From contig NZ_JAFKEC010000039.1 of NCBI RefSeq assembly GCF_017848315.1, forward strand, positions 1 to 49,140: a DNA stretch of 49,140 nt, written 5' to 3'. The notes under the pieces were generated by a model. The model saw nothing but the letters and a program-made list of their open reading frames with translations, was not told the DNA's origin and did not search any database. The position numbers were made by a program, and so were the translations under genes. Source of the DNA: Pseudomonas palmensis. GTDB taxonomy: Bacteria; Pseudomonadota; Gammaproteobacteria; Pseudomonadales; Pseudomonadaceae. Of this stretch, positions 1 to 8,880 are shown piece after piece (position 1 is the stretch's first letter; each line of letters begins with the position of its first letter).

Positions 1-10
1 GTGTAGAGGC

Positions 11-94
11 GGGCTGCTTTGCAGCCCATCGCGGGTCAAGCCCGCTCCCACAAGGTTCTCCACCGGCCCCTGTAGGAGCGGGCTTGACCCGCGA
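11..94. repeat. REP inverted pair with an adjoining hairpin
   Basis: Two copies of a REP-like palindrome face each other at 29-54 and 70-94; the core reads GCGGGTCAAGCCCGCTCC. They are preceded by a perfect hairpin at 11-27 (GGGCTGC, loop TTT, GCAGCCC). The pair lies immediately downstream of the leftward GGDEF-EAL gene that ends at 103. Related copies occur at 4500-4562 and 29148-29220. REP elements of this kind are common in P. putida and are mobilised by REP-associated transposases, none of which is seen here. No gene was seen in positions 1-102. Confidence 0.85.
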
Positions 95-102
95 AAGGGC
101 CC

Positions 103-1998
103 TCAGGACCAGCGCAGTTGCTGCGCCGGTACCGGTCGACCGTACCAGTAGCCCTGGCCCATGTCGCACTGCTGCTCCAGCAGGAAGCGCGCCTGCTCGG
201 CCTCTTCGATGCCCTCGGCCTGGATCTGCATGCCCATGCTGCGCGCCAGGGCGATGATCACCCGCACGATGGCGACGTCATCATCGTCATGGGGCAGGCC
301 CGCCACGAAGCCCTGGTCGATCTTGAGCTTCTGCACCGGCAGGCGCTTGAGCCGCAGCAGCGAGGAGTAACCGGTACCGAAATCGTCGATGGCCAGTTGC
401 AGGCCCAGCTCGCGCAGGCGGTGCAACTGCTCCAGCGCCACCTCGGGGTCTTCCATCACCGCGCTTTCGGTCACCTCGACCTCCAGCCGCGCCGGGTCCA
501 ACCCGGTGTCGTGCAGCACCTGGGCCACCAGTTGGTACAGGCTGCGCTTGCCGAACAGGCGGCTGGACACGTTGACCGCGACAAACCTCAGGGCCTTGCC
601 CTCGGCCTGCCACTGCACCATCTGCTGGCAGGCCTGGCGCATCACCCAGGTGTCGATCTCGGCAATCAGCCCGGTGCGTTCGGCAATCGGGATGAACTCG
701 CCCGGCGGCACCAGCCCGCGCTCGGGGTGCTGCCAGCGCACCAGTGCCTCGACGCCGATCATGGCACCGGTGAGCAGGTCGTGCACCGGCTGGTAGTACA
801 CCCGCAGCTCCTGCTGCTCCAGGGCCCGGCGCAACTCGCCGGCCGTCTCGACCCGCTGCTGGGCATGGGCGGTCAGCTCCTCGGTGTACAGGGCGTACCC
901 CGAGCGGCCATTGCCCTTGGCCTTGAACAGCGCCGAGTCGGCGTTGCGCAGCAATTGCTCGGCGCTCAGCGCATCGCTGGGGAACAGGCTGATGCCGATG
1001 CTGACGCTGGTGAACAGGCGATGGTGGTCGAGCTCGAACGGCTCCTTGAGGCAATCGATGATGCCTTGCGCCAGGGCAGCGGCCTGGCCGACCTGGGCGC
1101 AGTTCTCGGACAGCACGGCAAACTCGTCGCCGCCCAGCCGCGCCAGGGTCATGCCAGTGCCCAGCTGGGCCAGCAGGCGTTCGCTCACGGCCTTGAGCAA
1201 CTGGTCGCCGGTGTTGTGGCCGAGGCTGTCGTTGATGCTCTGGAAGTGGTCCAGGTCCAGCAGCAACAGGGCACAGCCGCGCTTGTTGGCCTGGGCCGCA
1301 GCCAGGGTCTGCTTGACCCGGTCGTTGAACAGCAGGCGGTTGGGCAGGTCGGTGAGCGGGTCGTGGTGCACCAGGTGCGCCAGCTCGCGCTCGGTGTGCT
1401 TGATCGCGCTGATGTCGCTGAACACCGCCACGTAGTGGGTCAGCTGACCGCTGTCGTCGTGAATGGCGCAGATGGTCTGCCACTGCGGGTAGATCTCGCC
1501 GTTCTTGCGCCGGTTCCAGATTTCGCCGCTCCATTCGCCCTTCTCGGCCAGGGTGGCGAATATCTGCTGGTAGAACGCGGTGTCGTGGCGGCCCGACTTG
1601 AACTTGCTCGGGCGCTGGCCCAGCACCTCGTCCTTCTGGTAGCCGGTGATCTGCATGAACGCCCGGTTGACGTGCACGATCAGGCCGTCGCGGTCGCTCA
1701 CCAGCACCCCTTCGAGGGTGCTGTCGAACACCGCCGCGGCCATGCGCAGGCGCTCGCGGTCCTCGCGGCGCAGGCGCGCGCCCACGCCGATGAAATTGAG
1801 CAGGCGCCAGCGCGACACGAAGATCAGCGCAGCGCTGCAGCCCATCCACGCGTAGGCGTTGATCAGCTCCCAGCGTGCCAACTGGGCGGGATCATCGAAA
1901 AGATTGCTCAGTATTTGATCAGACAGCACCAACCACATGACCGACAGCACCAGATACAGCGCGGACATACGCAGGGCGTCTCGAACGGATACAGACAT
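103..1998 (-). CDS. Membrane PAS-GGDEF-EAL protein (c-di-GMP turnover)
   Basis: This 631-aa protein has two N-terminal membrane segments (about residues 10-27 and 50-66), a PAS sensor domain (about 85-200), a GGDEF domain with an intact GGDEF motif at 289-293, and an EAL domain with EAL at 417-419 and a later DDFGTGYSS motif. Both enzymatic motifs look complete, so it could make c-di-GMP, degrade it, or both. In many dual proteins one activity dominates, and sequence alone does not say which. No RxxD inhibitory site is seen in the five residues before GGDEF. It is divergent from desA, with 150 bp between the proposed starts. The start at 1998 gives a short cytoplasmic tail before the first membrane segment. 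No specific name is assigned. Confidence 0.93.
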   Translation of the reverse strand: MSVSVRDALRMSALYLVLSVMWLVLSDQILSNLFDDPAQLARWELINAYAWMGCSAALIFVSRWRLLNFIGVGARLRREDRERLRMAAAVFDSTLEGVLVSDRDGLIVHVNRAFMQITGYQKDEVLGQRPSKFKSGRHDTAFYQQIFATLAEKGEWSGEIWNRRKNGEIYPQWQTICAIHDDSGQLTHYVAVFSDISAIKHTERELAHLVHHDPLTDLPNRLLFNDRVKQTLAAAQANKRGCALLLLDLDHFQSINDSLGHNTGDQLLKAVSERLLAQLGTGMTLARLGGDEFAVLSENCAQVGQAAALAQGIIDCLKEPFELDHHRLFTSVSIGISLFPSDALSAEQLLRNADSALFKAKGNGRSGYALYTEELTAHAQQRVETAGELRRALEQQELRVYYQPVHDLLTGAMIGVEALVRWQHPERGLVPPGEFIPIAERTGLIAEIDTWVMRQACQQMVQWQAEGKALRFVAVNVSSRLFGKRSLYQLVAQVLHDTGLDPARLEVEVTESAVMEDPEVALEQLHRLRELGLQLAIDDFGTGYSSLLRLKRLPVQKLKIDQGFVAGLPHDDDDVAIVRVIIALARSMGMQIQAEGIEEAEQARFLLEQQCDMGQGYWYGRPVPAQQLRWS

Positions 1999-2076
1999 AG
2001 AGTCGCTGGAACCCAGGGCAAAATGATGGCCATTATAGGGGTAGAAATATCCCGTGACCTCCTATCTAAAACGCCG

Positions 2077-2106
2077 ACTGGTTTTATTTAGTAGGGTAGG
2101 GATAAT
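2077..2106 (+). promoter_or_regulatory. Possible desA promoter
   Basis: A good -10 candidate (GATAAT, 2101-2106) lies 43 bp before the proposed desA ATG. Only a poor -35 (around ACTGGT/CTGGTT, 2077-2083) stands 17-18 bp upstream, so the assignment is tentative. The 1999-2148 interval must hold promoters for both divergent genes. Confidence 0.3.
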
Positions 2107-2148
2107 ACTTTGCGCTGTTTCTTTCGCTTTACGAGGGCCCACCCGCCT

Positions 2149-3333
2149 ATGTGGTACAACGGTTTTCTCGACCTGTCAGCCTGGCAACTGCTGGCCGTCA
2201 CCCTGCTGATGACCCACGTGACGATCGTCGCGGTCACGGTTTATCTGCACCGCTATTCCGCGCACCGCTCCCTGGAGCTCAATGCCGGGCTCAAGCACTT
2301 CTTCCGCTTCTGGCTGTGGCTGACCACGGCGCAGAACACCCGCGAATGGACCGCCATCCACCGCAAGCACCACGCCAAGTGCGAAACCGTCGACGACCCG
2401 CACAGCCCGGTCATCAAGGGCCTGTCCACGGTGCTGCGCAAGGGTGCCGAGCTGTACCGCGAAGAGGCGCAGAACCCCGAGACCCTGCGCATCTACGGCA
2501 AGAACTGCCCCGAGGACTGGATCGAACGCAACCTGTACTCGCGCTACAAGCTGGGCGGCATCGCGCTGATGGCGCTGATCGACGTGCTGCTGTTCGGCAC
2601 CATCGGCATCACCATCTGGGCAGTGCAGATGATGTGGATTCCGTTCTGGGCCGCCGGCGTGGTCAACGGCCTGGGCCACGCGGTGGGCTACCGCAACTTC
2701 GAATGCCGCGATGCCGCCACCAACCTGGTGCCGTGGGGCATCATCATCGGCGGCGAAGAGCTGCACAACAACCACCACACCTACCCCAACTCGGCCAAGC
2801 TTTCGGTCAGGCGCTGGGAGTTCGACATGGGCTGGGCGTGGATCAAGCTGTTCACCTGGCTGCGCCTGGCCAAGGTGCAGCGCGTGGCACCCATCGCGCA
2901 CCGCGTCGAGGGCAAGGGCCAGCTAGACATGGACACCGCCATGGCGATCCTCAACAACCGCTTCCAGATCATGGCACAGTACCGCAAGCTGGTGATCGCG
3001 CCGCTGGTCAAACAGGAGCTGATGCGCGTGGACGACTCGGTGCGCCACCAGTTCCGCCGCGCCAAGCGCCTGCTTTCGCGTGAGCCGAGCCTGCTCGAAG
3101 ACCGCCACCACCAGCGCATCGAGTCGATGCTGGCGCACAGCCAGGCACTCAAGACCATCTACGAGAAGCGCCTGGCCCTGCAGCAGATCTGGGCACGCAC
3201 CAGCGCCAACGGCCACGACATGCTGGCCGCGATGAAGGACTGGGTGCACGAGGCCGAGGCCAGCGGTATCCAGTCGCTGCGCGACTTCGCCGCACAGCTC
3301 AAGACCTACTCGCTGCGCCCTGCCCTGGCCTGA
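2149..3333 (+). CDS. desA: Membrane fatty-acid desaturase (DesA-like, delta-9 acyl-lipid type)
   Basis: This 394-aa membrane desaturase carries all three histidine boxes that hold the di-iron centre: HxxxxH at 34-39 (HRYSAH), HxxHH at 71-75 (HRKHH) and HxxHH at 206-210 (HNNHH). Hydrophobic stretches lie near 8-32, 135-160 and 162-178. Family knowledge places such proteins in the inner membrane, introducing a cis double bond into acyl chains, and the P. aeruginosa homologue DesA acts on phospholipid acyl chains aerobically. A C-terminal helical extension follows the catalytic part. The reading frame extends upstream to a TTG at 2110, but the ATG at 2149 is preferred because GAGGG lies 11 bp before it and the product then begins at the usual MWYNGF. 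A hairpin at 3348-3366 follows the stop. Confidence 0.9.
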   Translation: MWYNGFLDLSAWQLLAVTLLMTHVTIVAVTVYLHRYSAHRSLELNAGLKHFFRFWLWLTTAQNTREWTAIHRKHHAKCETVDDPHSPVIKGLSTVLRKGAELYREEAQNPETLRIYGKNCPEDWIERNLYSRYKLGGIALMALIDVLLFGTIGITIWAVQMMWIPFWAAGVVNGLGHAVGYRNFECRDAATNLVPWGIIIGGEELHNNHHTYPNSAKLSVRRWEFDMGWAWIKLFTWLRLAKVQRVAPIAHRVEGKGQLDMDTAMAILNNRFQIMAQYRKLVIAPLVKQELMRVDDSVRHQFRRAKRLLSREPSLLEDRHHQRIESMLAHSQALKTIYEKRLALQQIWARTSANGHDMLAAMKDWVHEAEASGIQSLRDFAAQLKTYSLRPALA

Positions 3334-3347
3334 CGCCGTTGATCGGT

Positions 3348-3366
3348 GCGCCCCGTCCTGGGGCGC
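3348..3366 (+). terminator. GC hairpin downstream of desA
   Basis: Perfect 7-bp stem (GCGCCCC / GGGGCGC) with a 5-nt loop, 14 bp after the desA stop. There is no T-tract, so it may be a weak terminator or a 3'-end stabiliser. Apart from it, 3334-3483 holds nothing recognised. Confidence 0.4.
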
Positions 3367-3483
3367 GCCTGAGGAACTCTCCCTTCGATTTTCACTCTGA
3401 CTGGCATATCGCCCGCGTGGCGGGCCGTGTCAGGCCGCACGCCCTTCGCCTTTCGATTCCGCTTTTCGAGACGCTTCGTGCAC

Positions 3484-4473
3484 ATGGTCAACAAGAACCC
3501 GCCGTCCCCGTCGTTCAGCCCACCGTCGCATCCCGCGCACACCTTGCTGGCCCTGCTGCATGCCCAGGGTGAAGTCGCGCGCCTGAGCGAGCGCGAGCAG
3601 CTGTTCAGCTCGCTGCTGGACAGTGTCAACGCGGTGCTTTGGGCCATGGATTGGGAAACCCGGCGCGTGCTGTACGTGAGCCCGGCCTACGAGCGGATTT
3701 TCGGGCGCTCGGCCGGTCTGCTGCTGGCCGATCACAACGAGTGGCGCGACAGCATCTACCCCGACGACCTGGAGTACGCCGAACGCAGCCTGGCCGAGGT
3801 GCTGGTCAAGGGCGCGGTGGAAGACCGCGAGTACCGCATCATCGCCGCCGACGGGCAGGTGCGCTGGCTCAGCGACAAGTGCTTCATCAACCAGCAGGCC
3901 GACAGCGCACAGGGCGTGATCGTGGTCGGCATGGCCGAGGACATCACCGAAAAGAAGCAGCTCGAAGGCGAGTTGCAGCGCCTGGCCACCACCGACGTGC
4001 TGACCCAGAGCAGCAACCGCCGGCACTTTTTCGAATGCGCGCACCACACCTTCGAAAAGGCACGCCAGGAGCAGGCGCCGATGGCGTTCCTGCTGCTGGA
4101 CATCGATGACTTCAAGCAGGTCAACGACACCTACGGGCACCAGACGGGTGATCAGGTGCTGCAACGCATCGCCGACAGCGGCAAGGCGGTGCTGCGCCGT
4201 GGCGACCTGTTCGGGCGCATTGGCGGCGAAGAGTTCGCGGCGGTGTTTCCCGGGTGCACGCCGGAGCTGGCGCTGCAGGTGGCGCAGCGTCTGCAGCGCG
4301 AGATCCAGCGCCTTAGCTTCAGCCAGGACGAACAAGTGTTCGGGGTGACGGTGAGCCAGGGGCTGACCGGCATCGATGAGGAGGATGAAGTGCTCGACAG
4401 CCTGTTCGCACGGGCGGATGCGGCGATGTATCAGGCCAAGCGGCAGGGCAAGAACCAGATTGTCAGGGGCTGA
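3484..4473 (+). CDS. PAS-GGDEF diguanylate cyclase
   Basis: This 329-aa soluble protein has a proline/serine-rich N-terminus, a PAS domain (about 40-155) ending in a typical GMAEDITEKK linker, and a GGDEF domain whose active-site motif is GGEEF at 247-251. The I-site RxxD (R238-D241) lies exactly five residues before it, so product inhibition by c-di-GMP is expected. There are no membrane segments, and the PAS probably senses a cytoplasmic ligand or redox state. The frame is open from a GTG at 3427, but ATG 3484 is preferred because the upstream residues are low-complexity and basic. It is convergent with the HDOD gene, with a REP pair between them. The partner and output are unknown. Confidence 0.9.
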   Translation: MVNKNPPSPSFSPPSHPAHTLLALLHAQGEVARLSEREQLFSSLLDSVNAVLWAMDWETRRVLYVSPAYERIFGRSAGLLLADHNEWRDSIYPDDLEYAERSLAEVLVKGAVEDREYRIIAADGQVRWLSDKCFINQQADSAQGVIVVGMAEDITEKKQLEGELQRLATTDVLTQSSNRRHFFECAHHTFEKARQEQAPMAFLLLDIDDFKQVNDTYGHQTGDQVLQRIADSGKAVLRRGDLFGRIGGEEFAAVFPGCTPELALQVAQRLQREIQRLSFSQDEQVFGVTVSQGLTGIDEEDEVLDSLFARADAAMYQAKRQGKNQIVRG

Positions 4474-4499
4474 AACGTCCGGCGCCTGAGCCGGCCCCA

Positions 4500-4562
4500 T
4501 CGCGGGCCAAGCCCGCTTCCACAGGTTTACCAGGGCCCTGTGGGAGCGGGCTTGACCCGCGA
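4500..4562. repeat. REP inverted pair between convergent genes
   Basis: Two facing REP palindromes lie at 4500-4524 (GCGGGCCAAGCCCGC core) and 4538-4562 (GCGGGCTTGACCCGC core), between the stops of the diguanylate cyclase (4473) and the HDOD gene (4571). They can fold into one cruciform and may act as a two-way terminator or mRNA-end protector. A small hairpin (CCGGC/GCCGG) precedes them at about 4479-4494. Confidence 0.85.
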
Positions 4563-4570
4563 TTGCGGTC

Positions 4571-5773
4571 TCAGGCCTTGCGCAGCAGCTCCAGCTGCGC
4601 CAACCCCACCCTCAGCAGGCGCGCCGTCTTGCTCTCGGCCAACTGCTCCAGGCCCTGCTCGGCCGGCAGCCGCGCCAGCTGCCCGGCCAGGTTCAAGATC
4701 AGGTTCTCCCGCGAGTACACCCCGCCCCCCAACTGATACACCGAGGCAATCAGTTCGCGCAGCTCCAGCGGCAAGCGCCAGCGGGTACGCAGCGCCGAGC
4801 CGTACGCAGCGCCATACTCGTTCAACGACAACTGCACCGCGTCCTCGTCCAGCTCGCCCCCGGCCAGGCTCCACTCCTGCAGGCAGCGCAGCAACGCCAG
4901 GTCGCCCAGGCAATGCAGCAAGCCGGCACAGTAGCAACGCTCCTGGTCCAGCTCCATCGACCGCGCCAGGCTGGCGGCATACTCGGCCGTGTGCAGCGAC
5001 AGGCCCCAGAAATGCTCGGCATGGCGTGACAGCAACGGGTCGCTGAGCCTGGCGCTGCGCTTGAGTGCCAGGCCCATTATCAGGTTCATGCTCTGGGTGG
5101 TGCCCAGCTTGTTCAACGCCTGCAGCAGGGTCTGCACCGCACCGTCACGATGCAGCGCCGCGCTGTTGGCCGCAGCGATCAGCACCGCGGTGATCTGCGG
5201 GTCGTTGCGGATCTCTTCTTCCAGTGCCTTGAGGTTGAGCCCCTCGGGGTTGAGCGCGTGCTTGATCGCCTGCTTCACATCAGCCAGCAACGGCCCGCCA
5301 TCGGCGGTGCTGCGGTGGTCTTCGAGAAACCGCGACAAGGTGATGCCCGGGCGCAATGCCGGCACCGGGCAGGCCACCGCCTCGCCGGCACCAAGCAGTT
5401 GCTCCTCCAGGCGCTGGCGCAGCAGCTCGGCATTGAGCGGCTTGCTCAGGTACGCCGTGGGCGCCAGCGGCAGCGCCTCGCGCACGCTGGCCACATCGCT
5501 GCGGCTGCTGATCAGGATGAACGGCAAGCTGCGGCGCTTGGCGCGCACGCTGCGCAGCAGGTCCAGGCCGTCGATGCCGGGCAGCTCGCGGGCGGCGATG
5601 ATCAGATCGGGTTGGCTGGCCAGCGCGGACAGCGCCTCGTGGCCATTGGCACAGACGTGCAGGCGGGCATCGCAGCGCACGCTGAGCAGCATGTCCTTGA
5701 GCATGTCACGCACCCACGGGTCGCCTTCGGCAATCAGCACACAGGGTGCGGTGGGTGGGTTTGAAACGGTCAT
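4571..5773 (-). CDS. Receiver-like + HDOD domain protein with a degenerate receiver
   Basis: This 400-aa protein has an N-terminal response-regulator-like domain (about 10-122) followed by an HDOD domain (about 165-350). The receiver keeps the conserved lysine (K111, in LSKPL) and an acidic pair (E16, D18). The position that should carry the phosphorylated aspartate after strand 3 is alanine (A61, in IIAARELPG), so conventional phosphorylation is unlikely. HDOD proteins are usually non-catalytic signalling scaffolds, often tied to c-di-GMP or motility control. The start at 5773 is chosen over 5821 because AGGAG lies just upstream of this ATG. It is transcribed leftwards, away from gabT, and its neighbour across the REP pair is a GGDEF protein. 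Confidence 0.85.
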   Translation of the reverse strand: MTVSNPPTAPCVLIAEGDPWVRDMLKDMLLSVRCDARLHVCANGHEALSALASQPDLIIAARELPGIDGLDLLRSVRAKRRSLPFILISSRSDVASVREALPLAPTAYLSKPLNAELLRQRLEEQLLGAGEAVACPVPALRPGITLSRFLEDHRSTADGGPLLADVKQAIKHALNPEGLNLKALEEEIRNDPQITAVLIAAANSAALHRDGAVQTLLQALNKLGTTQSMNLIMGLALKRSARLSDPLLSRHAEHFWGLSLHTAEYAASLARSMELDQERCYCAGLLHCLGDLALLRCLQEWSLAGGELDEDAVQLSLNEYGAAYGSALRTRWRLPLELRELIASVYQLGGGVYSRENLILNLAGQLARLPAEQGLEQLAESKTARLLRVGLAQLELLRKA

Positions 5774-5868
5774 CGGGCTTCTCCTGACATCTCGATGCAC
5801 GCCATCCAGGGCGTCTTCCAAGGTAGCTCCTGTGCAAACCTTAGCGCCCTTGTCGGGCTTTGGGCGAA

Positions 5869-5894
5869 AAAAAACCCGCCGAGGCGGGTTTTTT
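5869..5894 (-). terminator. Intrinsic terminator of gabT
   Basis: Perfect palindrome of AAAAAACCCGCC and GGCGGGTTTTTT separated by GA. It has T-tracts on both strands and so can work in either direction. It lies 15 bp past the gabT stop. Confidence 0.92.
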
Positions 5895-5909
5895 CCTATC
5901 GCGTCACAC

Positions 5910-7190
5910 TTACGCCAGTTCGGCGAAGCACTCTTCGATGATGGCCAGGCCCTTGTCCAGCTGCTCGTCAGGCGAAGTCAGCGGAACCAGGATGCGCAGC
6001 ACGTTGCCGTAGGTACCGCACGACAGCAGGATCAGGCCCTTGTCACGCGCCTTGGCCACGACGGCTGCAACGGCAGTCGGGTTAGGGGTGTGGGAACCGG
6101 CCTTGTCGAACACCTCGACCGCGATCATCGAGCCCAGGGCACGCACGTCACCGATGATCGGGTGCTTGTCCTGGATCTTGCGCAGGCCAGTGACCAGACG
6201 CTCGCCGACTGCCTTGCTGCGGTCCAGCAGTTTTTCTTCTTCGAACACTTCCATCACGGCCAGGGCCGCGGCGCAGGCGATCGGGCTACCGGCGTAGGTG
6301 CCGCCCAGGCCGCCTGGAGCGATGGCGTCCATGTACTCGGCCTTGCCGCACACACCGGCCAGCGGGAAGCCGCCAGCGATGGATTTGGCGAAGGTGGTCA
6401 GGTCAGGCGCGACGCCCATCTGTTCCATGGCGAAGAAGGTACCGGTACGGCCAGCGCCGGTCTGTACTTCGTCGGCGATCAGCAGGATGCCGTGCTGGTC
6501 GCACAGGGCGCGCAGACGCTTCATGAACTCTTTAGGCGCGACGTAGAAACCGCCTTCGCCCTGGACCGGCTCCAGGATGATCGCAGCGATATCCTTGGCT
6601 TCGGCGTCGTTCTTGAAGATGCGCTCGATCGAAGCGATCGAGTCGTCGATGCTCACACCGTGCAGTTCGTTCGGGTAGATGGCGCGGAAGATGCCGCCTG
6701 GCATCAGGCCCATGCCGGCCGAGTACGGTACGACCTTGCCGGTCAGGCCCAGGGTCATCATGGTGCGACCGTGGTAGGCGCCGGTGAAGGCGATCACGCC
6801 GGCACGGCCGGTGGCGGCACGGGCGATCTTGATGGCGTTTTCAACGGCTTCGGAACCGGTGGTGACCAGCAGGGTTTTCTTGGCGAAATCACCCGGGATC
6901 AGCGCGTTGATCTTTTCGCACACTTCGACATACGGCTCGTAGGCCAGTACCTGGAAGCAGGTGTGGGTCAGCTTGTGCAGTTGAGCTTCAACGGCAGCGA
7001 TGATTTTCGGATGCACGTGACCGGTGTTGAGTACCGCGATACCGCCGGCGAAGTCGATGAACTCGCGGCCTTCGACGTCAGTCACGGTGGCGTTCTTGGC
7101 CGACTCGGCGAAGATCGGGTGGATCTGGCCGACGCCACGTGGGACGGCGGCTACACGGCGTTGCATCAGGGATTCGTTGGTCTTGCTCAT
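5910..7190 (-). CDS. gabT: 4-aminobutyrate aminotransferase (GabT)
   Basis: This 426-aa class-III PLP aminotransferase transfers the amino group of 4-aminobutyrate to 2-oxoglutarate, giving succinate semialdehyde and glutamate. Visible landmarks are TTGSEAVENA (about 110-119), the GAYHGRT motif (about 138-144), IILEPVQGEGG (about 204-214), the IADEVQTGAGRTG segment (about 238-250), and the PLP lysine K269 in TTFAKSIAGG. Length is normal for the family. The frame is open to 7304, but ATG 7190 has a GAGGA ribosome site 5 bp away and the standard MSKTNESLM start. It follows gabD in the same direction after 182 bp that contain a terminator. Some homologues also use 5-aminovalerate (davT), so lysine breakdown is a second possible role. 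Confidence 0.93.
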   Translation of the reverse strand: MSKTNESLMQRRVAAVPRGVGQIHPIFAESAKNATVTDVEGREFIDFAGGIAVLNTGHVHPKIIAAVEAQLHKLTHTCFQVLAYEPYVEVCEKINALIPGDFAKKTLLVTTGSEAVENAIKIARAATGRAGVIAFTGAYHGRTMMTLGLTGKVVPYSAGMGLMPGGIFRAIYPNELHGVSIDDSIASIERIFKNDAEAKDIAAIILEPVQGEGGFYVAPKEFMKRLRALCDQHGILLIADEVQTGAGRTGTFFAMEQMGVAPDLTTFAKSIAGGFPLAGVCGKAEYMDAIAPGGLGGTYAGSPIACAAALAVMEVFEEEKLLDRSKAVGERLVTGLRKIQDKHPIIGDVRALGSMIAVEVFDKAGSHTPNPTAVAAVVAKARDKGLILLSCGTYGNVLRILVPLTSPDEQLDKGLAIIEECFAELA

Positions 7191-7309
7191 AATGTCCTCA
7201 TTTCGCCACACGCAGGTGGCGCGATTCGATCGGGGCGGCCGGTATTCGACTGCAGCAGCATGCGTTGATCGACTGCTGCAGGGGCCCAGGCGGCCGGATG
7301 TCACGGTGT

Positions 7310-7349
7310 AAAAAAGGCCAGCGGGACGGCGCTCTCGCGCCCCGCTGGC
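7310..7349 (-). terminator. Intrinsic terminator/attenuator between gabD and gabT
   Basis: On the minus strand a 9-bp perfect stem (GCCAGCGGG / CCCGCTGGC, plus-strand arms 7317-7325 and 7341-7349) has a GC-rich loop and is followed directly by a run of T (plus-strand A run 7311-7315). It starts 23 bp after the gabD stop. It should reduce or end read-through into gabT. Confidence 0.8.
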
Positions 7350-7372
7350 AGAGGTAAAGCCTTACGCTGCGA

Positions 7373-8815
7373 TCAGACGCTGATGCACAGGTATTTGATT
7401 TCGAGGTAGTCCTCGATGCCGTACTTGGAGCCTTCGCGGCCCAGGCCCGAGGCCTTGATACCACCGAACGGCGCGACCTCGTTGGAGATCAGGCCGGTGT
7501 TGATGCCGACCATGCCGTATTCCAGGGCTTCGGCGACACGGAACACACGGCTCATGTCACGGGCATAGAAGTACGAGGCCAGGCCGAATTCGGTGTCGTT
7601 GGACATGGCGATGACTTCGGCCTCGTCCTTGAAGCGGAACAGCGGAGCCAGTGGGCCGAAGGTTTCTTCCTTGGCCACGGCGGCGCTTTTCGGCACGTCG
7701 ACGAGGATGGTCGGCTCGAAGAAGTTGCCTTCGATCAGCTTGCCGCCGCTCAGTACCTTGGCGCCCTTGCTCACCGCGTCAGCGATGTGCTCCTGCACCT
7801 TGGCCACGGCCTTGCCGTCGATCAGCGGGCCGGTGGTGGTGCCGTCTTCCAGGCCGTTGCCGATCTTGAGCTTGGCGACTGCCGCCTTGAGCTTCTCGGC
7901 GAACACGTCGTAGACGCCGTCCTGCACGTAGATACGGTTGGCGCAGACGCAGGTCTGGCCGTTGTTGCGGTACTTGGAGATGATCGCGCCCTCGACGGCC
8001 TTGTCCAGGTCGGCGTCGTCGAACACGATGAACGGAGCGTTGCCGCCCAGCTCCAAGGAAACCTTCTTGATGTCCTTGGCGCATTCGGCCATCAGCTGGC
8101 GACCGATTTCGGTCGAGCCGGTGAAGGACAGCTTGCGCACGATCGGGTTGCCGGTCAGTTCGCTGCCGATGTCGCCGGCGCTGCCGGTGACCACGCTCAG
8201 CACGCCAGCCGGGATGCCGGCACGGGTGGCCAGCTCGACCAGGGCCAGGGCCGAGTACGGGGTCTGCGAAGCGGGCTTGAGCACCATGGTGCAGCCAGCG
8301 GCCAGGGCCGGGCCGGCCTTGCGGGTGATCATCGCAGCCGGGAAGTTCCACGGGGTGATTGCCGCGGTAACGCCGATCGGCTGCTTGATCACGATCAGGC
8401 GCTTGTCGGGCTGGTGGCCCGGGATGGTGTCGCCATAGACACGCTTGGCTTCTTCGGCGAACCACTCGATGAACGAGGCGGCATAGGCGATTTCGCCCTT
8501 GGCTTCGGCCAATGGCTTGCCCTGCTCGGAGGTCATCAGGCGGGCCAGGTCGTCCTGGTGCTCGATCATCAGTTCGAACCAGCGGCGCAGCTTGCCAGCA
8601 CGCTCCTTGGCGGTCAGTGCGCGCCAGGCCGGCAGAGCCTTGTCGGCGGCCTCGATGGCGCGACGGGTTTCGGCGGCGCCCATTTTAGGCACGGTGCCGA
8701 GCACTTCACCGGTGGCCGGGTTGGTCACCTGGATCGTCTGACCGTTGTCCGCGTCCAGCCACTCTCCGTTGACGAAGGCTTGCTGGCGGAACAACTGGGC
8801 GTCTTTGAGCTGCAT
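7373..8815 (-). CDS. gabD: NADP-dependent succinate-semialdehyde dehydrogenase (GabD)
   Basis: This 480-aa aldehyde dehydrogenase oxidises succinate semialdehyde to succinate, the second step of the GABA shunt. The catalytic residues are C289 (in NNGQTCVC) and E255 (in LELGGNAP), and the cofactor-binding segment runs from ITPWNFP (153-159) through the K180 region (VLKPASQTP) to FTGSTEIG (231-238). A second cysteine, C291, follows the catalytic one as in other GabD proteins. The start at 8815 is chosen over 8836 because AAGGAAG lies just before it and the product starts MQLKD. The paired gabT downstream supports the assignment. If the locus also serves lysine degradation, the substrate could be glutarate semialdehyde (davD). 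Confidence 0.93.
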   Translation of the reverse strand: MQLKDAQLFRQQAFVNGEWLDADNGQTIQVTNPATGEVLGTVPKMGAAETRRAIEAADKALPAWRALTAKERAGKLRRWFELMIEHQDDLARLMTSEQGKPLAEAKGEIAYAASFIEWFAEEAKRVYGDTIPGHQPDKRLIVIKQPIGVTAAITPWNFPAAMITRKAGPALAAGCTMVLKPASQTPYSALALVELATRAGIPAGVLSVVTGSAGDIGSELTGNPIVRKLSFTGSTEIGRQLMAECAKDIKKVSLELGGNAPFIVFDDADLDKAVEGAIISKYRNNGQTCVCANRIYVQDGVYDVFAEKLKAAVAKLKIGNGLEDGTTTGPLIDGKAVAKVQEHIADAVSKGAKVLSGGKLIEGNFFEPTILVDVPKSAAVAKEETFGPLAPLFRFKDEAEVIAMSNDTEFGLASYFYARDMSRVFRVAEALEYGMVGINTGLISNEVAPFGGIKASGLGREGSKYGIEDYLEIKYLCISV

Positions 8816-8880
8816 GTCGGGCTTCCTTAACTGCACCGTGCGAACACAGGGCGAATTATTGATTTGTAGAAAAAGGAGAG

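Noticed and set aside
118..2091. Long open frames on the plus strand opposite the GGDEF-EAL gene, and similar long frames opposite cdiA (15154-20628), the FUSC gene and lapD
   Set aside because: They are mirror frames of strongly supported genes in GC-rich DNA; the translations are low-complexity (His/Gln/Ala/Val rich) with no domains.
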